Source: Faecalibacterium gallinarum (GTDB lineage: Bacteria > Bacillota > Clostridia > Oscillospirales > Ruminococcaceae). From it: a stretch of DNA of 51,016 nucleotides. This document shows positions 39,301 through 46,557 of the stretch, one piece after another; the first letter of the stretch is position 1; the number at the start of each line of letters is the position of its first letter. The notes beneath the pieces were generated by a model. The model had not been told where the DNA came from and did not search any database. It saw only the letters and a list, made by a program, of their open reading frames with translations. The stretch spans positions 1 through 51,016 of the forward strand of contig NZ_BQKV01000003.1 in assembly GCF_022180365.1 (NCBI RefSeq). Reading direction: 5' to 3'. The position numbers and the translations under genes were made by a program.

Positions 39301-40971
39301 TACGACATCGACCTGGTCCTCTCGGGCCACGACCACGTCTACAACCGCACCCCCTGGCTCAACTACGGCAAGGTCCAGAACACCGAGACCCGGCCCACCA
39401 GCTACAACGGCCAGAGCTTCGAGACCGCCTTTAACCCCGGCGGCACCGTCTTTGTGACGGCGGGCACCGCCGGCGTCAAGAACTACACCCAGACCCTTCT
39501 GGCCGAGGTGCCCAGCGCCCTGGCCCTGGATCTGGACTGCCCGGTCTACGCGGGGGTCACCCTCGCGGGCGGGCGGCTGTATTACCAGGCCTATAAGGTG
39601 GAGAACGGCCAGAGCATCCTCATCGACAGTTTCGCCATCGACAAAACCGGGGAGGACGCGCTGCCCGCCTGGCGGAAGGCCGAGACGTTGATCGAGGCCC
39701 TGCCCGAGATCCCCGGGCTGGAAAACGCCGGGGCGGTGGAGGCCGCCCGGGCCGCCTATGAGGCCCTGAGCCCCGAGGAACAGGCCCAGATCTCCTGCGG
39801 GGACAAGCTGGCCCAGGCCGAGAAGATCCTGGCCGCCCAGGAGGCCATCCAGGCGGGCCGGACGGTGACCGCCTCCACCAAGGCGGAGTTTGTCGCCGCC
39901 CTGGAAAACCCCGCCGTCACCACCATCGAGGTGGCGGGGACCATTGAGTTCGAGGACTGCTGGGGCGAGGGCCGGGAGTACGAGATCACCCGGGACCTCT
40001 GCCTGCGGGGCGGGGGCGTGCTGCGGTACGTGGAATTCAAGGTGAAAAACGGCGCCACCCTGATCCTGGACGACAGCCTTTACATCAACGACACCCGGAG
40101 CCGCGGGTTTGCCTACCGGGCCCTCGACCCGGTGGAGATCTACGCCGATTCCACCCTGATCACCCGGGGCAGCGTCCAGCTGCGCACCGAGTTTGGGACG
40201 GGCGGCGCCGAGGTGGGCCACGCCATCAAACTGATGGAGTCGGGGGCGGCGGCCTACCTGAACAGCGTGGGCACCGTCTGGGGCGCTGAGGGAGCGGTCT
40301 ACTCCCCGGCGGCCGGCACCCGGATCGTCATCAACCACGGCACCTATGGCCGGAAGAACGGCACCCACTACGCGGTGGAGACCCGGGGCGTGGTGGAGAT
40401 CAACGGCGGCACCATCCGCAACCTGCGGGTCAAGCCCGGCGGAACCCTGTATATGAACGGCGGCGAGCTGGACAACGGCCGGGAACAGTCGGCCCGGGTG
40501 CCCCTCTGCCTGGAGGGGGTGGCCTACCTGTCGGGCGGCACCATCAAGGCCCATCTGGGGGAGGCCGTCAACCTCAAGGACAGCGGCAAACTCCATATCC
40601 TCACCAGCGGCCAGGGGGTCATCGACCTGGGGGGCCTGACCCCCTGGGTGGGCGGCATCCAGACCGAGGGGGGCGCCGCCGCCGCGGCCTACTGTGAGCT
40701 GAACGGCTTCGGCGGGGCGGACGGCATCTACCGCACCACGGTGGCCGCCAACATCCCGGCGGAGATCGCCGCGGCCGGGGGCGAAAAGCTGCCCACCACC
40801 GCCGAGGGCGGCCGGATGACGGCCCAGATCCCCGCCGAAGGGGGCCAGCTCTACGCCCGGTACGACCTGGTGGGCGAGGGCAAGACCGCCCCGTCGGTCT
40901 TTACCGGCACCGGCGGCAGCGCCCGGGTCAGCGTCTACGGCCCCACCCGCCTGGTGGAAGCCGCGGGCTGA
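36364..40971 (+). CDS. Large secreted protein with two metallophosphoesterase domains
   Basis: 1535 residues. A signal peptide (FKQLTRRILSFCLLGAMVLG ... SALAA, about 1-30) directs export. First calcineurin-like domain, about 38-330: VISDAHYYPL, VSGDLTKDG (about 96), DGNHDIYNY (about 130), MHHAIL (about 254) and FTGHMHAND (about 293). A helical region follows to about 670. An Fn3/purple-acid-phosphatase-like N domain (about 678-800) precedes the second phosphoesterase: VHAGDFVDDG (about 832), AAGNHENR (about 864), LLHKSPYS (about 949) and SGHDHVYNR (about 988). Then a short VEAARAAYEALSPEEQ helical repeat (FIVAR-like) and, from about 1165, a right-handed beta-helix-like end. No LPXTG or S-layer anchor is visible. 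It probably releases phosphate from external esters; the substrate is unknown. The gene is monocistronic. Confidence 0.85.
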   Translation: MFKQLTRRILSFCLLGAMVLGLLPPASALAAVAPDPSSLRICVISDAHYYPLTYVSDCPDYQNYIGADPKLLAESGAILDEAMAMIAADQPDLILVSGDLTKDGEKQAHLEFAEKMRQLEQTTGAPVFVIDGNHDIYNYKNACTFQNGVKESAETVTPAEFRAIYAEFGYNGEYDAVYYTPPEGKQAGGLSYAVTVEDDYLILALDTCMYSPEATGLETNQQVTGGQVDPDLLAWAVEQIAAAEAEGKTVIGLMHHAILPHFGMEAELMSAFIVNDWEQTASALADAGLRYVFTGHMHANDIAEYTTLNGNHIVDVETGSLSSWGSPVRTVTLEKGEPLNDGTLRTKESITLSSRSVQSITFQGVRISDFPAYTMEHLYPDSMLGDLARGRLAPLLASIGQNGVRATLAELVPGLDLNEAILQKVQDVLLGGKQLELGWGIGRVYASYRNGAIHLAPSGNVGLVGEILITDEEIIAAVDDLMAQFEDLCLYSPDLVLNRIESAAARLSETGVAQIGTEDEKSFYDLMIYTLLSHDAGGENAPDWVKEARQYIQSGKIVSNIIEVALEEVVDLAEDLATHLLLDPAILLGEMWTKITGVETSLLSVLKIAGFDLRALLDSLVGEYMSESFLSGMGGLLDEMAGSMIEDEVQDDQLDGESRTILFEGAVEKPAPTAENGLLPDQITLTLGSDAETGRAFSWYTGVLVETGAVQLSTSPDMSGAEIIPAQSARVERPYPLMNLGLFTTYTTKTVQRHTAAVEGLEPNTTYYYRVGCPEKGYWSEIASFTTGDPDSDSFTFLNLNDSQGMIRSDYDAYHEALALARQTFPEAEFLVHAGDFVDDGSNENYWTMVLDSADAQALPTLPAAGNHENRSSVAGVTEPNALMSHFNLQNLPEQDTSTGVYYSFEYQNAAFIVLNTNDLGEGGGLSQAQFDWACRTAAETDAQWKILLLHKSPYSNGPHAEDDDVEAIRAQVNQLAAEYDIDLVLSGHDHVYNRTPWLNYGKVQNTETRPTSYNGQSFETAFNPGGTVFVTAGTAGVKNYTQTLLAEVPSALALDLDCPVYAGVTLAGGRLYYQAYKVENGQSILIDSFAIDKTGEDALPAWRKAETLIEALPEIPGLENAGAVEAARAAYEALSPEEQAQISCGDKLAQAEKILAAQEAIQAGRTVTASTKAEFVAALENPAVTTIEVAGTIEFEDCWGEGREYEITRDLCLRGGGVLRYVEFKVKNGATLILDDSLYINDTRSRGFAYRALDPVEIYADSTLITRGSVQLRTEFGTGGAEVGHAIKLMESGAAAYLNSVGTVWGAEGAVYSPAAGTRIVINHGTYGRKNGTHYAVETRGVVEINGGTIRNLRVKPGGTLYMNGGELDNGREQSARVPLCLEGVAYLSGGTIKAHLGEAVNLKDSGKLHILTSGQGVIDLGGLTPWVGGIQTEGGAAAAAYCELNGFGGADGIYRTTVAANIPAEIAAAGGEKLPTTAEGGRMTAQIPAEGGQLYARYDLVGEGKTAPSVFTGTGGSARVSVYGPTRLVEAAG

Positions 40972-40992
40972 GAAATTTTATAGAAAAATCAG

Positions 40993-41033
40993 CGGGCGGC
41001 AGAGGGTTTTATGCTCTCTGCCGCCCGTTTTTT
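40993..41033 (+). terminator. Intrinsic terminator after the phosphoesterase gene
   Basis: A perfect 12-bp stem (40993-41004 with 41016-41027) is followed by six T. Confidence 0.9.
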
Positions 41034-41129
41034 GCGCCCAAAAAGCCGCACTGTTCCCGCGCCGGCGGGGGGCGTATCATGGGTGAGAAGAAAGTTTTCC
41101 ACAGAAAAGGCAAAAAAGGAGGAAAACCC

Positions 41130-42059
41130 ATGCCCCAGGAAAAACAGAGCTTTATTCTTTACTGCGACGCCCGGCGGCACATCGGGATGATGTCCGACGC
41201 CCAGGCGGGGCAGCTGTTCCGGCTTTTGCTGGACTTTGCCGCCGAGGGCCGATCCCCCGCCCCCGCCGAGATCGGGGACGGGCTGGTGGCGATGGCGTTC
41301 AGCTTTTTGTCGGCCCAGATCGGCCGGGACCAGGAGAAGTACCGCCAGACCTGCGAAAAGCGCCGGGAGGCCGGGCGAAAAGGCGCCGAGGTCACCAACC
41401 GCAAGCGATGGGGCAGCCCGGACCCCACCGGCGAGGCCGGACGGCAAAAGTCGGCAAAATCGCCTGAACATGATCCTGATCCTGTCCCTGAATCTGTCCC
41501 TGATCCTCATCCTGAACCTGTCCCTGAATCTGAGCCTGATCCTCATCCTGGTCCTGCCCCTGAGGCAGGGGAGGAGAGGACGACGAGGAGGACGCCGGAA
41601 TTTTTTCCGGGAGAAGGGACGGGGCCGGACCCGGCCGAGCCGATGGCCACCCTGGACAGCTGCCTGGCTTTTTTAAAGGCGGCCCCCGAGACCCCCGAAG
41701 CCCTCTGGGCCCGGCTGGGGCTGGGGGAGGGGGCGCTGCCGGCCCTGACCCAGCTGCTGGCCGAGAGCCGGGCCAAAGGGATCGAGGAGGGGGTGCTGGC
41801 GGAGGTCATCCGCCGGACGGCGGAGCATCAGCCCAAAGCGCCCCTGGCCTATCTGCGCAGCAGCCTGGACCAGTGCGCCGCGAGGGGGTGCAAAACTCTG
41901 GACCAGTTCCAGGCGGCCCACAGCGGCAGCGGCCGGGGCCTGCGGGTGGACCGGGCGACCCCCAGCGGGCACGATTTCCTGGCGGACGCCGCCACCCGCC
42001 CCTTCCGCCGCAAGCGGCGGGACGCTGCCGCCGAGCCGGTGTATGAGAAGCTGCCCTGA
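41130..42059 (+). CDS. DUF6291/DnaD-like protein with Pro-Glu/Asp hinge
   Basis: 309 residues. The N-terminus FILYCDARRHIGMMSDAQAG and QLFRLLLDFAAEG resembles DUF6291 proteins of phage and mobile-element replication modules. The middle (about 112-146) is a Pro-Asp/Glu repeat. The C-terminal part APLAYLRSSLDQCAARGCKT looks like the end of DnaD-type replication proteins. AAAGGAGG precedes the ATG at 41130. No other phage gene is nearby, so this is a lone, perhaps domesticated, copy. The hinge is AT-richer in codon use (CCT, GAT, CAT) than the rest of the gene, which fits repeat expansion. The exact function is unknown. Confidence 0.65.
   Translation: MPQEKQSFILYCDARRHIGMMSDAQAGQLFRLLLDFAAEGRSPAPAEIGDGLVAMAFSFLSAQIGRDQEKYRQTCEKRREAGRKGAEVTNRKRWGSPDPTGEAGRQKSAKSPEHDPDPVPESVPDPHPEPVPESEPDPHPGPAPEAGEERTTRRTPEFFPGEGTGPDPAEPMATLDSCLAFLKAAPETPEALWARLGLGEGALPALTQLLAESRAKGIEEGVLAEVIRRTAEHQPKAPLAYLRSSLDQCAARGCKTLDQFQAAHSGSGRGLRVDRATPSGHDFLADAATRPFRRKRRDAAAEPVYEKLP
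41463..41564 (+). repeat. In-frame hexanucleotide tandem repeat in the DUF6291-like gene
   Basis: About 17 imperfect CCTGAN-type hexamers; a 36-base period (six hexamers) appears twice (41481-41516 and 41517-41552). It encodes Pro-Asp/Glu-Pro-x. Changes by whole units keep the frame. Confidence 0.85.
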
Positions 42060-42127
42060 CAAAAACCGTTTGGGATCGTTGGCCGGGCGGCAGAAACCGG
42101 CGGCCCCCGCTTTACACAGAAAAAGGC

Positions 42128-42162
42128 AAAAAAACACCCGAGGGGAAATCCCCTCGGGTGTT
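42128..42162 (-). terminator. Intrinsic terminator of tRNA-Val
   Basis: A perfect 13-bp stem (42133-42145 with 42150-42162) is followed on the minus strand by a T-run (42128-42134). Confidence 0.9.
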
Positions 42163-42163
42163 C

Positions 42164-42239
42164 TGGTGGACGGTACAGGACTCGAACCTGTGACCTCCTG
42201 CACGTCAAGCAGATGCTCTACCAGCTGAGCTAACCGTCC
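42164..42239 (-). tRNA. tRNA-Val (anticodon GAC), CCA encoded
   Basis: 76 nt. The 7-bp acceptor stem (GGACGGT with ACCGTCC), D-arm GCTC/GAGC, anticodon arm TCTGC-TTGACGT-GCAGG with anticodon GAC, 5-nt variable loop and T-arm ACAGG-TTCGAGT-CCTGT are all intact. The discriminator is A and CCA is encoded at 42164-42166. It is flanked by its own promoter and terminator. Confidence 0.97.
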
Positions 42240-42260
42240 AGATGCCGTATCGACTCAGAA

Positions 42261-42289
42261 ATTATACCACATCCGGCGGCGGATTGCAA
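42261..42289 (-). promoter_or_regulatory. Promoter of tRNA-Val
   Basis: On the minus strand, TTGCAA (42284-42289), 17-nt spacer and TATAAT (42261-42266), 22 nt before the tRNA 5' end. Confidence 0.85.
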
Positions 42290-42300
42290 GCCTTTTCTGC

Positions 42301-42335
42301 AAAAAAATCCCCCAGGGGGGCGCCCTGAGGGGATT
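42301..42335 (-). terminator. Intrinsic terminator of murC
   Basis: A 12-bp stem with one bulge (42306-42317 with 42323-42335) is followed on the minus strand by T residues (42301-42305). It separates murC from the tRNA promoter. Confidence 0.8.
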
Positions 42336-42353
42336 GTCTGTTGTTTGGGGGGG

Positions 42354-43724
42354 TTACTTCACCATCATCTTGCTGGCCTTGTAGACGTCGCCGCAGCCTA
42401 AGGTAATGACCAGATCGCCCTCTTTGGCGTTGGCCTTGACCCAGTCGGCGGCAGCTTCCAGGCTGTCCACCAGGACGGAACCCGGCAGCTTCTCCGCCAG
42501 TTTGGCGCTGGAGATGGTGGGGTCGTTGGGCTCCCGGCTGCCCAGGATCGGGGTCAGGACGGTGACGTCCGCCAGTTTCAAAACATCCACGAAGTCGTTC
42601 AACAGCGCTTTGGTGCGGCTGTATGTAAACGGCTGATGGACGGCGATGACCCGCTTGTAGCCCAGTTTCCGGGCGGTCTCCAGGGTGGCCCGCAGCTCGG
42701 TGGGGTGGTGGGCGTAGTCATCCACCACCAGAGCGCCGTTGCACTCGCCGTAGACCTCGAACCGGCGGCCCGCGCCCTTGAAGTCGGCGGCGGCGGCCGC
42801 GCACTGCTCGATGGTCAGGCCCAGCAGGCGGCAGACCGCGCACATGGCCAGGGCGTTGTAGATGTTGTGCCGCCCGGGGATGGCCAGGCGGATGTGGCCG
42901 CTCTCGTTGTCCCACTCCTTGAGGTCGAACTCATAGAAGCCGGGCTTATACTCCTGGACGTTGACGGCCTGGTAGTCGGCGCTGTGCTCGATGCCGAAGG
43001 TGCGGACCCGGCGGTTCAGGGTGAACATGACGTCCATGGTGTTCTTGTCGTCGGCGTTGGCGAAGATCATGAACTGGGTCATGAGGGAGAACCGCTTGAA
43101 AGCGAATTTCAGCTCGCCCATGCTGCCGTAGTAGTCCAGATGGTCGTTGTCGATGTTCAGCACCACCGACAGATAGGGGGTCAGCTTGAGGAAGGTCTCG
43201 GCGTATTCGCAGGCCTCGATGACCACTTCATCCCCTTTGCCGGCCTTGCCGTAGCCGCCGATCAGGGGCAGTTTGCCGCCGATGACGGCGCTGGGGTCCC
43301 GCCCGGCCAGCTCCAGGGCGGTGGTGATGAGGGCGGTGGTGGTGGTCTTGCCGTGGGTGCCCGAGACGCAGATGCTGCTCTTATACAGGCGGCTCACATA
43401 GCCCAGAAGGACGCTCCGCTCCACGGTGCGGATGCCGTAGGAACCCGCCGCCGCCAGCTCCACGTTATCCTTGGGGATGGCCGCCGAATACACCACCAGG
43501 TCCGCCCCGGTGATATTGGCCGCGTCGTGGCCCAGGGTGACTTTGACCCCCATGGCCCGCTCGGACTCGATGATGCTGCCCTCCAGCACGTCGCTGCCCG
43601 AGATCTCGTACCCCTTGGAGGCCAGGATCTGGATCAGGGGATACATGCCGCTGCCGCCGCAGCCGATGAAGTGGATCTTTTTTACATTATCCAGCAGGTG
43701 CTGGTTGTAATCGGAAAAAAACAT
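42354..43724 (-). CDS. murC: UDP-N-acetylmuramate--L-alanine ligase
   Basis: A 456-residue Mur ligase that adds L-Ala to UDP-MurNAc in peptidoglycan synthesis. HFIGCGGSGMYPLIQ is the N-terminal nucleotide fold, GTHGKTTTTALIT the ATP P-loop (Lys126), VIEACEYAETFLKL and NIDNDHLDYYGS the central domain, VDDYAHHPTELRATL the C-terminal domain. All are in order and the length is standard. The ATG at 43724 has GGAGGTT upstream; a longer frame to 43775 lacks one. It is a single gene ending at a terminator before the tRNA. Confidence 0.94.
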   Translation of the reverse strand: MFFSDYNQHLLDNVKKIHFIGCGGSGMYPLIQILASKGYEISGSDVLEGSIIESERAMGVKVTLGHDAANITGADLVVYSAAIPKDNVELAAAGSYGIRTVERSVLLGYVSRLYKSSICVSGTHGKTTTTALITTALELAGRDPSAVIGGKLPLIGGYGKAGKGDEVVIEACEYAETFLKLTPYLSVVLNIDNDHLDYYGSMGELKFAFKRFSLMTQFMIFANADDKNTMDVMFTLNRRVRTFGIEHSADYQAVNVQEYKPGFYEFDLKEWDNESGHIRLAIPGRHNIYNALAMCAVCRLLGLTIEQCAAAAADFKGAGRRFEVYGECNGALVVDDYAHHPTELRATLETARKLGYKRVIAVHQPFTYSRTKALLNDFVDVLKLADVTVLTPILGSREPNDPTISSAKLAEKLPGSVLVDSLEAAADWVKANAKEGDLVITLGCGDVYKASKMMVK

Positions 43725-43911
43725 AAGAGTGAACCTCCCTATTTTACGGCCAGCCCGGCGCGGCCGATTGCGCAATACTACCCGGTAATATCCTTATTAT
43801 ATATTTTTTGGCGGACAAAATAAACAGGTTTGCCATAATTTTTCTTAAAACCTACGGGGCGGGAAAAACTTTTTGTGCCAAATCCACAATTTTCATCCGC
43901 GCTTTTTCATT

Positions 43912-44222
43912 CGCGCCCTTGCTTGCATGGAAACCGGCAGGCCCGCGCCGCGGCAGTTTTAACCGCGCCGTAACCTGGTGTAAACCAAAACGCCCGCGCC
44001 GCGGCAGCTGTACCGGCTGCGGACCCGACGGGCAGGCAGCCGAACGGTTTGACCAGCTGGCCCCGCCACTACAGACCGCGTGGTGGGATGTCTTGGCGGG
44101 GACAGATGGGCAAATCCGGGCGGCGGCCCTTGGAGGAAGCCGCTCTCCGCTTAGAGCCCCCTGGGGGCGGGCCCGTAGGGCCGGGGGAACATCTAAAGGG
44201 CGGGTGGGTGGGTTAAAATAAG
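43912..44222 (+). repeat. Interspersed intergenic repeat, double-core copy B
   Basis: The murC-coaBC gap holds two tandem cores: B1 (about 43912-43960) and B2 (43964-44025). The extension (44026-44135) matches copy A. A 3' part (44150-44222) ends in GGGTGGGTTAAAATAA, whose last bases supply the TAA stop and last two codons of the convergent coaBC. The preceding 43725-43911 holds the murC leader and A/T-rich promoter candidates (TATAAT on the minus strand at 43796-43801) but no gene. Confidence 0.72.
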
Positions 44223-45412
44223 CTCCGCCGGGCCAGAATCTCGTCCAGGATGGCGTCCGCCACGTCGGCTTTGCTCATGAGGGGCAGCTGCCGCACCCCG
44301 TCCCCCGTCACAAAGGTCACTACGTTGGTGTCCACCCCGAAGCCGGCTCCCTCGACTTTTAAGTTGTTGGCCACGATCATGTCCAGGTTCTTTTTATGGA
44401 GCTTGGCCGAGGAGTTCTCGATCAGGTCTCGGGTCTCCATGGAAAAGCCGCAGATGAACTGGTGGGTCTTTTTGGGGCCCAGGGTGCCCAGGATGTCCGC
44501 CGTCCGGGCTAGGGGAATGCTCATCTCCCCGTCGGACTTCTTGATCTTGTCCCCGGCCACCGTTGCGGGGCGGTAGTCCGCCACGGCCGCAGCCATGATT
44601 AAAACGTCGGTCTCGTCGAACCGGCCCGCCACCGCCTCGTACATCTCCTGGGCCGAGACGATGGGCACATCCTCGGCGAAACGCACCGGGTCAAGGGCCG
44701 TCTGGCCGTGGATCAGGGTGACCTTGGCCCCCCGCATCACCGCCGCCCGGGCGATGGCGTAGCCCATCTTGCCGGTGGAGTGGTTGGTGAGATACCGCAC
44801 CGGGTCCAGGGCCTCCTGGGTGGCCCCGGCGGTGACGGTGAGCCGCAGCCCCGCCAGGTCCTTGGGCTTGGCGATGGCCCGGCAGATGTAGTCGATCAGC
44901 ACCTCTTCTTTGGGCAGACGGCCGCTGCCCACGTCCTTGCAGGCCAGCAGCCCGCTCTCGGAGGGGATCACGGTAAAGCCGTATTTTTCCAACGTGGCCA
45001 GGTTGTCCTGGGTGATGGGGTTTTCCAGCATGCCGGTGTTCATGGCAGGGGAGACCAGTTTCGGGCAGCCCGCCGCCAGCACCACTGTGGTCAGCATATC
45101 GTCGGCGATGCCGTGGGCCATCTTGGCGATGACGTTGGCGGTGGCCGGGGCCACCAGGATCACATCCGCCTTTTTGGCCAGGGAAATATGGGTGACTTCA
45201 AATTTAAAATCCCGGTCGAAGGTGTCCACCATACACTTGTGGCCGGTGAGTGTCTCAAAGGTCAGCGGGGTGATGAACTGGGTGGCGTTGCGGGTCATGA
45301 TGACCTCCACGTCGGCCCCCAGTTTTTTCAGTGCGCTGGCCACATTTGCCATTTTGTAGGCGGCGATCCCGCCCGAAACGCCCAACAGGACGCATTTGCC
45401 TTTCAGATCCAT
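44213..45412 (-). CDS. coaBC: Bifunctional phosphopantothenoylcysteine decarboxylase/synthetase
   Basis: A 399-residue CoA-synthesis enzyme. The CoaC flavoprotein half (1-190) opens VLLGVSGGIAAYKMANVASA, then THISLAKKADVILVAPATAN with the active His, and PAMNTGMLENP. The CoaB half (190-399) has VTAGATQEALDPVRYLTNHS and STGKMGYAIA. The ATG at 45412 is preceded by GGGAGG; a TTG two codons earlier is unlikely. It shares a short divergent promoter region with coaX, so two steps of the CoA path are regulated from one spot. The C-terminal Leu-Phe-stop is formed by the tail of the intergenic repeat. Confidence 0.93.
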   Translation of the reverse strand: MDLKGKCVLLGVSGGIAAYKMANVASALKKLGADVEVIMTRNATQFITPLTFETLTGHKCMVDTFDRDFKFEVTHISLAKKADVILVAPATANVIAKMAHGIADDMLTTVVLAAGCPKLVSPAMNTGMLENPITQDNLATLEKYGFTVIPSESGLLACKDVGSGRLPKEEVLIDYICRAIAKPKDLAGLRLTVTAGATQEALDPVRYLTNHSTGKMGYAIARAAVMRGAKVTLIHGQTALDPVRFAEDVPIVSAQEMYEAVAGRFDETDVLIMAAAVADYRPATVAGDKIKKSDGEMSIPLARTADILGTLGPKKTHQFICGFSMETRDLIENSSAKLHKKNLDMIVANNLKVEGAGFGVDTNVVTFVTGDGVRQLPLMSKADVADAILDEILARRSLF

Positions 45413-45480
45413 TCCCAAAAACCTCCCGGATCGGTTTCGCGTTTCCCCCCGATTGGGGCGGAAATGCCAATGCTGCCCCT

Positions 45481-45568
45481 AGTATAAACCAATCCGCCCG
45501 GCAAAACAACAAAATCTTTGGCGGCCCCGGCGGGGCATCTTGTGTCTTTGGGCAAAATGCGGTAAAAT
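45481..45568. promoter_or_regulatory. Divergent promoters of coaBC and coaX
   Basis: Minus strand: TTGTTT (45504-45509), 17 nt, TATACT (45481-45486) for coaBC. Plus strand: TTGTGT (45540-45545), 17 nt, TAAAAT (45563-45568) for coaX. Confidence 0.65.
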
Positions 45569-45650
45569 AGGGTGTACACTTTGGGAAAAACGGAAAAACA
45601 CCCAAGCCCCCTGCCCCCTGGCAGGGGATGACCCGGAGGTTATAAACAGA

Positions 45651-46541
45651 ATGATTTTAGCCATTGATATAGGCAACACCACCGTCGCCCTCGGGGGCAT
45701 TCGGGACGGACGTGTATGCTTTGTGGCCCACATGGACACGGTACGCACTCGCACGGCGGCGGAGTACCGCGCCGAGATGGAAAAGATTTTCTCCCACCGC
45801 AAGCACCCGGAGCGGCCGGTCCGGTTCGAGGGGGCGGTGCTGACCAGCGTTGTGCCCCAGATCACCGGGGCCCTGGCCGAGTGCGCCCGCCACTACACCG
45901 GCGGCGCAAAACCGGTGATCGTGGGGCCCGAGATCCGCACCGGGCTGATCATGGGGGTGCCCGACCCCGCCGCCGTGGGCAAAGACCGGCTGGTGGATGC
46001 CGCCTATGCGGCGGCCCATTACCCCCTGCCGGTGGTGACCGTGGACCTGGGCACCGCCACCACCTTTAATGTAGTGGACGAACACCGGGTGTTCCGGGGC
46101 GGGGTGATCTGCCCGGGGCTCTCCACCGGGCTGAAAGCCCTGGGGGAGCGGTGCGCCCAGCTGCCCCAGGTGCATCTGAGCCAGCCCCGCCACGCCATCG
46201 GCACCAACACCGAGGAGTGCATGCTCTCGGGCTCGGTGCTGGGCACCGCCGTCCTGCTGGACGGGATCACCGCCCGGATCGAGGAGGAGCTGGGCAAACC
46301 GGTCTCCCTGGTGGTGACCGGAGGGCTGGCCAAGTATGTCACCCCCCTCTGCCGCCACCCCCTGACCTACGACCCGGAGCTTTTGCTGAAAGGGCTGGCG
46401 CTGCTCTATAAGCTCAACGCCCCCCGCCGCCGCTCGGGCCCCGGCCCGGCCCGGGGGCAGGAACCCGCTGGCGGCAAGCCGCGCCTCAGCCGCCCCCGCG
46501 GGGCGCGCCGGAAGAACGCGGCGGCCGCCTCCTGTGCATGA
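45651..46541 (+). CDS. coaX: Type III pantothenate kinase
   Basis: A 296-residue kinase, first step of CoA synthesis from pantothenate. LAIDIGNTTVALGGI with catalytic Asp6 opens the ASKHA fold; VGKDRLVDAAYAA and VTVDLGTATTFNVV follow; LVVTGGLAKYV is near the end. The usual length is about 255, and the last roughly 40 residues form an Arg/Pro/Ala-rich basic tail beyond the fold, possibly an extension into former non-coding DNA. The ATG at 45651 has GGAGGTTATAAACAG upstream. Divergent from coaBC and 16 nt before the oxidoreductase gene. Confidence 0.92.
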   Translation: MILAIDIGNTTVALGGIRDGRVCFVAHMDTVRTRTAAEYRAEMEKIFSHRKHPERPVRFEGAVLTSVVPQITGALAECARHYTGGAKPVIVGPEIRTGLIMGVPDPAAVGKDRLVDAAYAAAHYPLPVVTVDLGTATTFNVVDEHRVFRGGVICPGLSTGLKALGERCAQLPQVHLSQPRHAIGTNTEECMLSGSVLGTAVLLDGITARIEEELGKPVSLVVTGGLAKYVTPLCRHPLTYDPELLLKGLALLYKLNAPRRRSGPGPARGQEPAGGKPRLSRPRGARRKNAAAASCA

Positions 46542-46557
46542 GAAGGAGGAACAATAG

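Noticed and set aside
36301-40596. Very long open frame antisense to the phosphoesterase gene
   Set aside because: It is a GC-rich shadow: His/Gly/Val-rich composition, no domain, and the sense frame has signal peptide and catalytic motifs. Similar shadows opposite the PTS, amylosucrase and nagA/kbaZ genes were dropped for the same reason.
41463-41564. CRISPR-like array
   Set aside because: Short 6-base in-frame repeats with no spacers; it encodes a Pro-Asp/Glu hinge. No CRISPR array or cas gene was seen anywhere in the window.
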